This document shows positions 63,913-64,000 of a stretch of DNA of 64,000 nucleotides, in pieces. Within the stretch, counting starts at the first letter, position 1. Every line of letters starts with the position of its first letter. The stretch is taken from positions 443,023 through 507,022 of the forward strand of contig NZ_QUHC01000002.1 of NCBI RefSeq assembly GCF_003479425.1, given 5' to 3'. The position numbers were made by a program, and so were the translations under genes. Below the pieces are notes generated by a model. That model was not told the origin of the DNA. It did no database searches and worked only from the letters and a program-made list of their open reading frames with translations. The stretch is from Odoribacter sp. AF15-53. GTDB taxonomy: Bacteria; Bacteroidota; Bacteroidia; Bacteroidales; Marinifilaceae.

Positions 63913-64000
63913 ATTATTCCCGTTAGATTTTAGTTGTCAGAAGGTTAAATATATGTTAGGTAAAAAAAGGGGAATTATTTTTTAAGAAAAACAATTTACC

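Overview
The window is chromosomal DNA of a gut-type Bacteroidales bacterium, most like Odoribacteraceae (Butyricimonas/Odoribacter); the genus is inference. Supporting this are Bacteroidetes-type promoters (TTTG, about 19-21 nt, then TAnnTTTG), a MurF-alanine racemase fusion, a DUF4922 protein, and four SusC/SusD operons each led by its own ECF sigma factor and FecR anti-sigma factor. No tRNA, rRNA, CRISPR array, IS element or recombinase gene was seen.

Layout. 1-6.6 kb is housekeeping: a 2[4Fe-4S] ferredoxin, 5-formyl-THF cyclo-ligase, NAD+ synthetase plus a Crp/Fnr regulator, recX, prmC and cardiolipin synthase. 6.7-10.5 kb (minus) holds a very large ABC-2-permease/M1-like/golvesin-like fusion with a small exported partner. 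11.0-13.5 kb is murF-alr. 13.6-23.0 kb (minus) is locus 1: sigma, FecR, SusC, SusD, a degenerate Mx1-type peptidase lipoprotein, a TlpA relic and a TlpA redoxin. An M64 peptidase on the plus strand follows (23.1-24.4 kb). 24.5-32.8 kb and 33.3-41.6 kb (minus) are loci 2 and 3, tandem paralogues: sigma, FecR, SusC, SusD and an M43/pappalysin-like lipoprotein. 42.0-44.3 kb is an orphan hybrid-type periplasmic sensor histidine kinase. 44.4-49.8 kb (plus) is a glycosyltransferase, DUF4922, SpoIID/LytB and AmpG-like MFS cluster whose gaps carry a repeated element. 50.0-51.4 kb is a DUF389 membrane protein, 51.7-54.4 kb a non-Sus TonB receptor. 54.6-63.3 kb (minus) is locus 4: sigma, FecR, SusC, SusD and a tandem-thioredoxin protein. 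A small exported protein lies at the right edge.

How it works together. Each locus looks like an outer-membrane uptake and signalling unit: the SusC STN domain senses import, FecR relays it, and the sigma factor switches on the operon. None carries a glycoside hydrolase or lyase. Redoxins and peptidase-fold lipoproteins suggest peptide, protein or cofactor ligands. The peptidase-fold lipoproteins in loci 1-3 have lost their zinc ligands, so they are probably binding proteins.

The most exciting signal is upstream of the locus 2 sigma gene. A perfect 15-bp inverted repeat, with dyad arms around an AA/TT dinucleotide, brackets a 113-bp segment. That segment contains a consensus promoter (TTTG-N20-TAATTTTG) pointing away from the sigma gene. 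This has the architecture of an invertible, phase-variable promoter drawn in its OFF state, while the tandem sister locus 3 has a fixed promoter facing its sigma gene.
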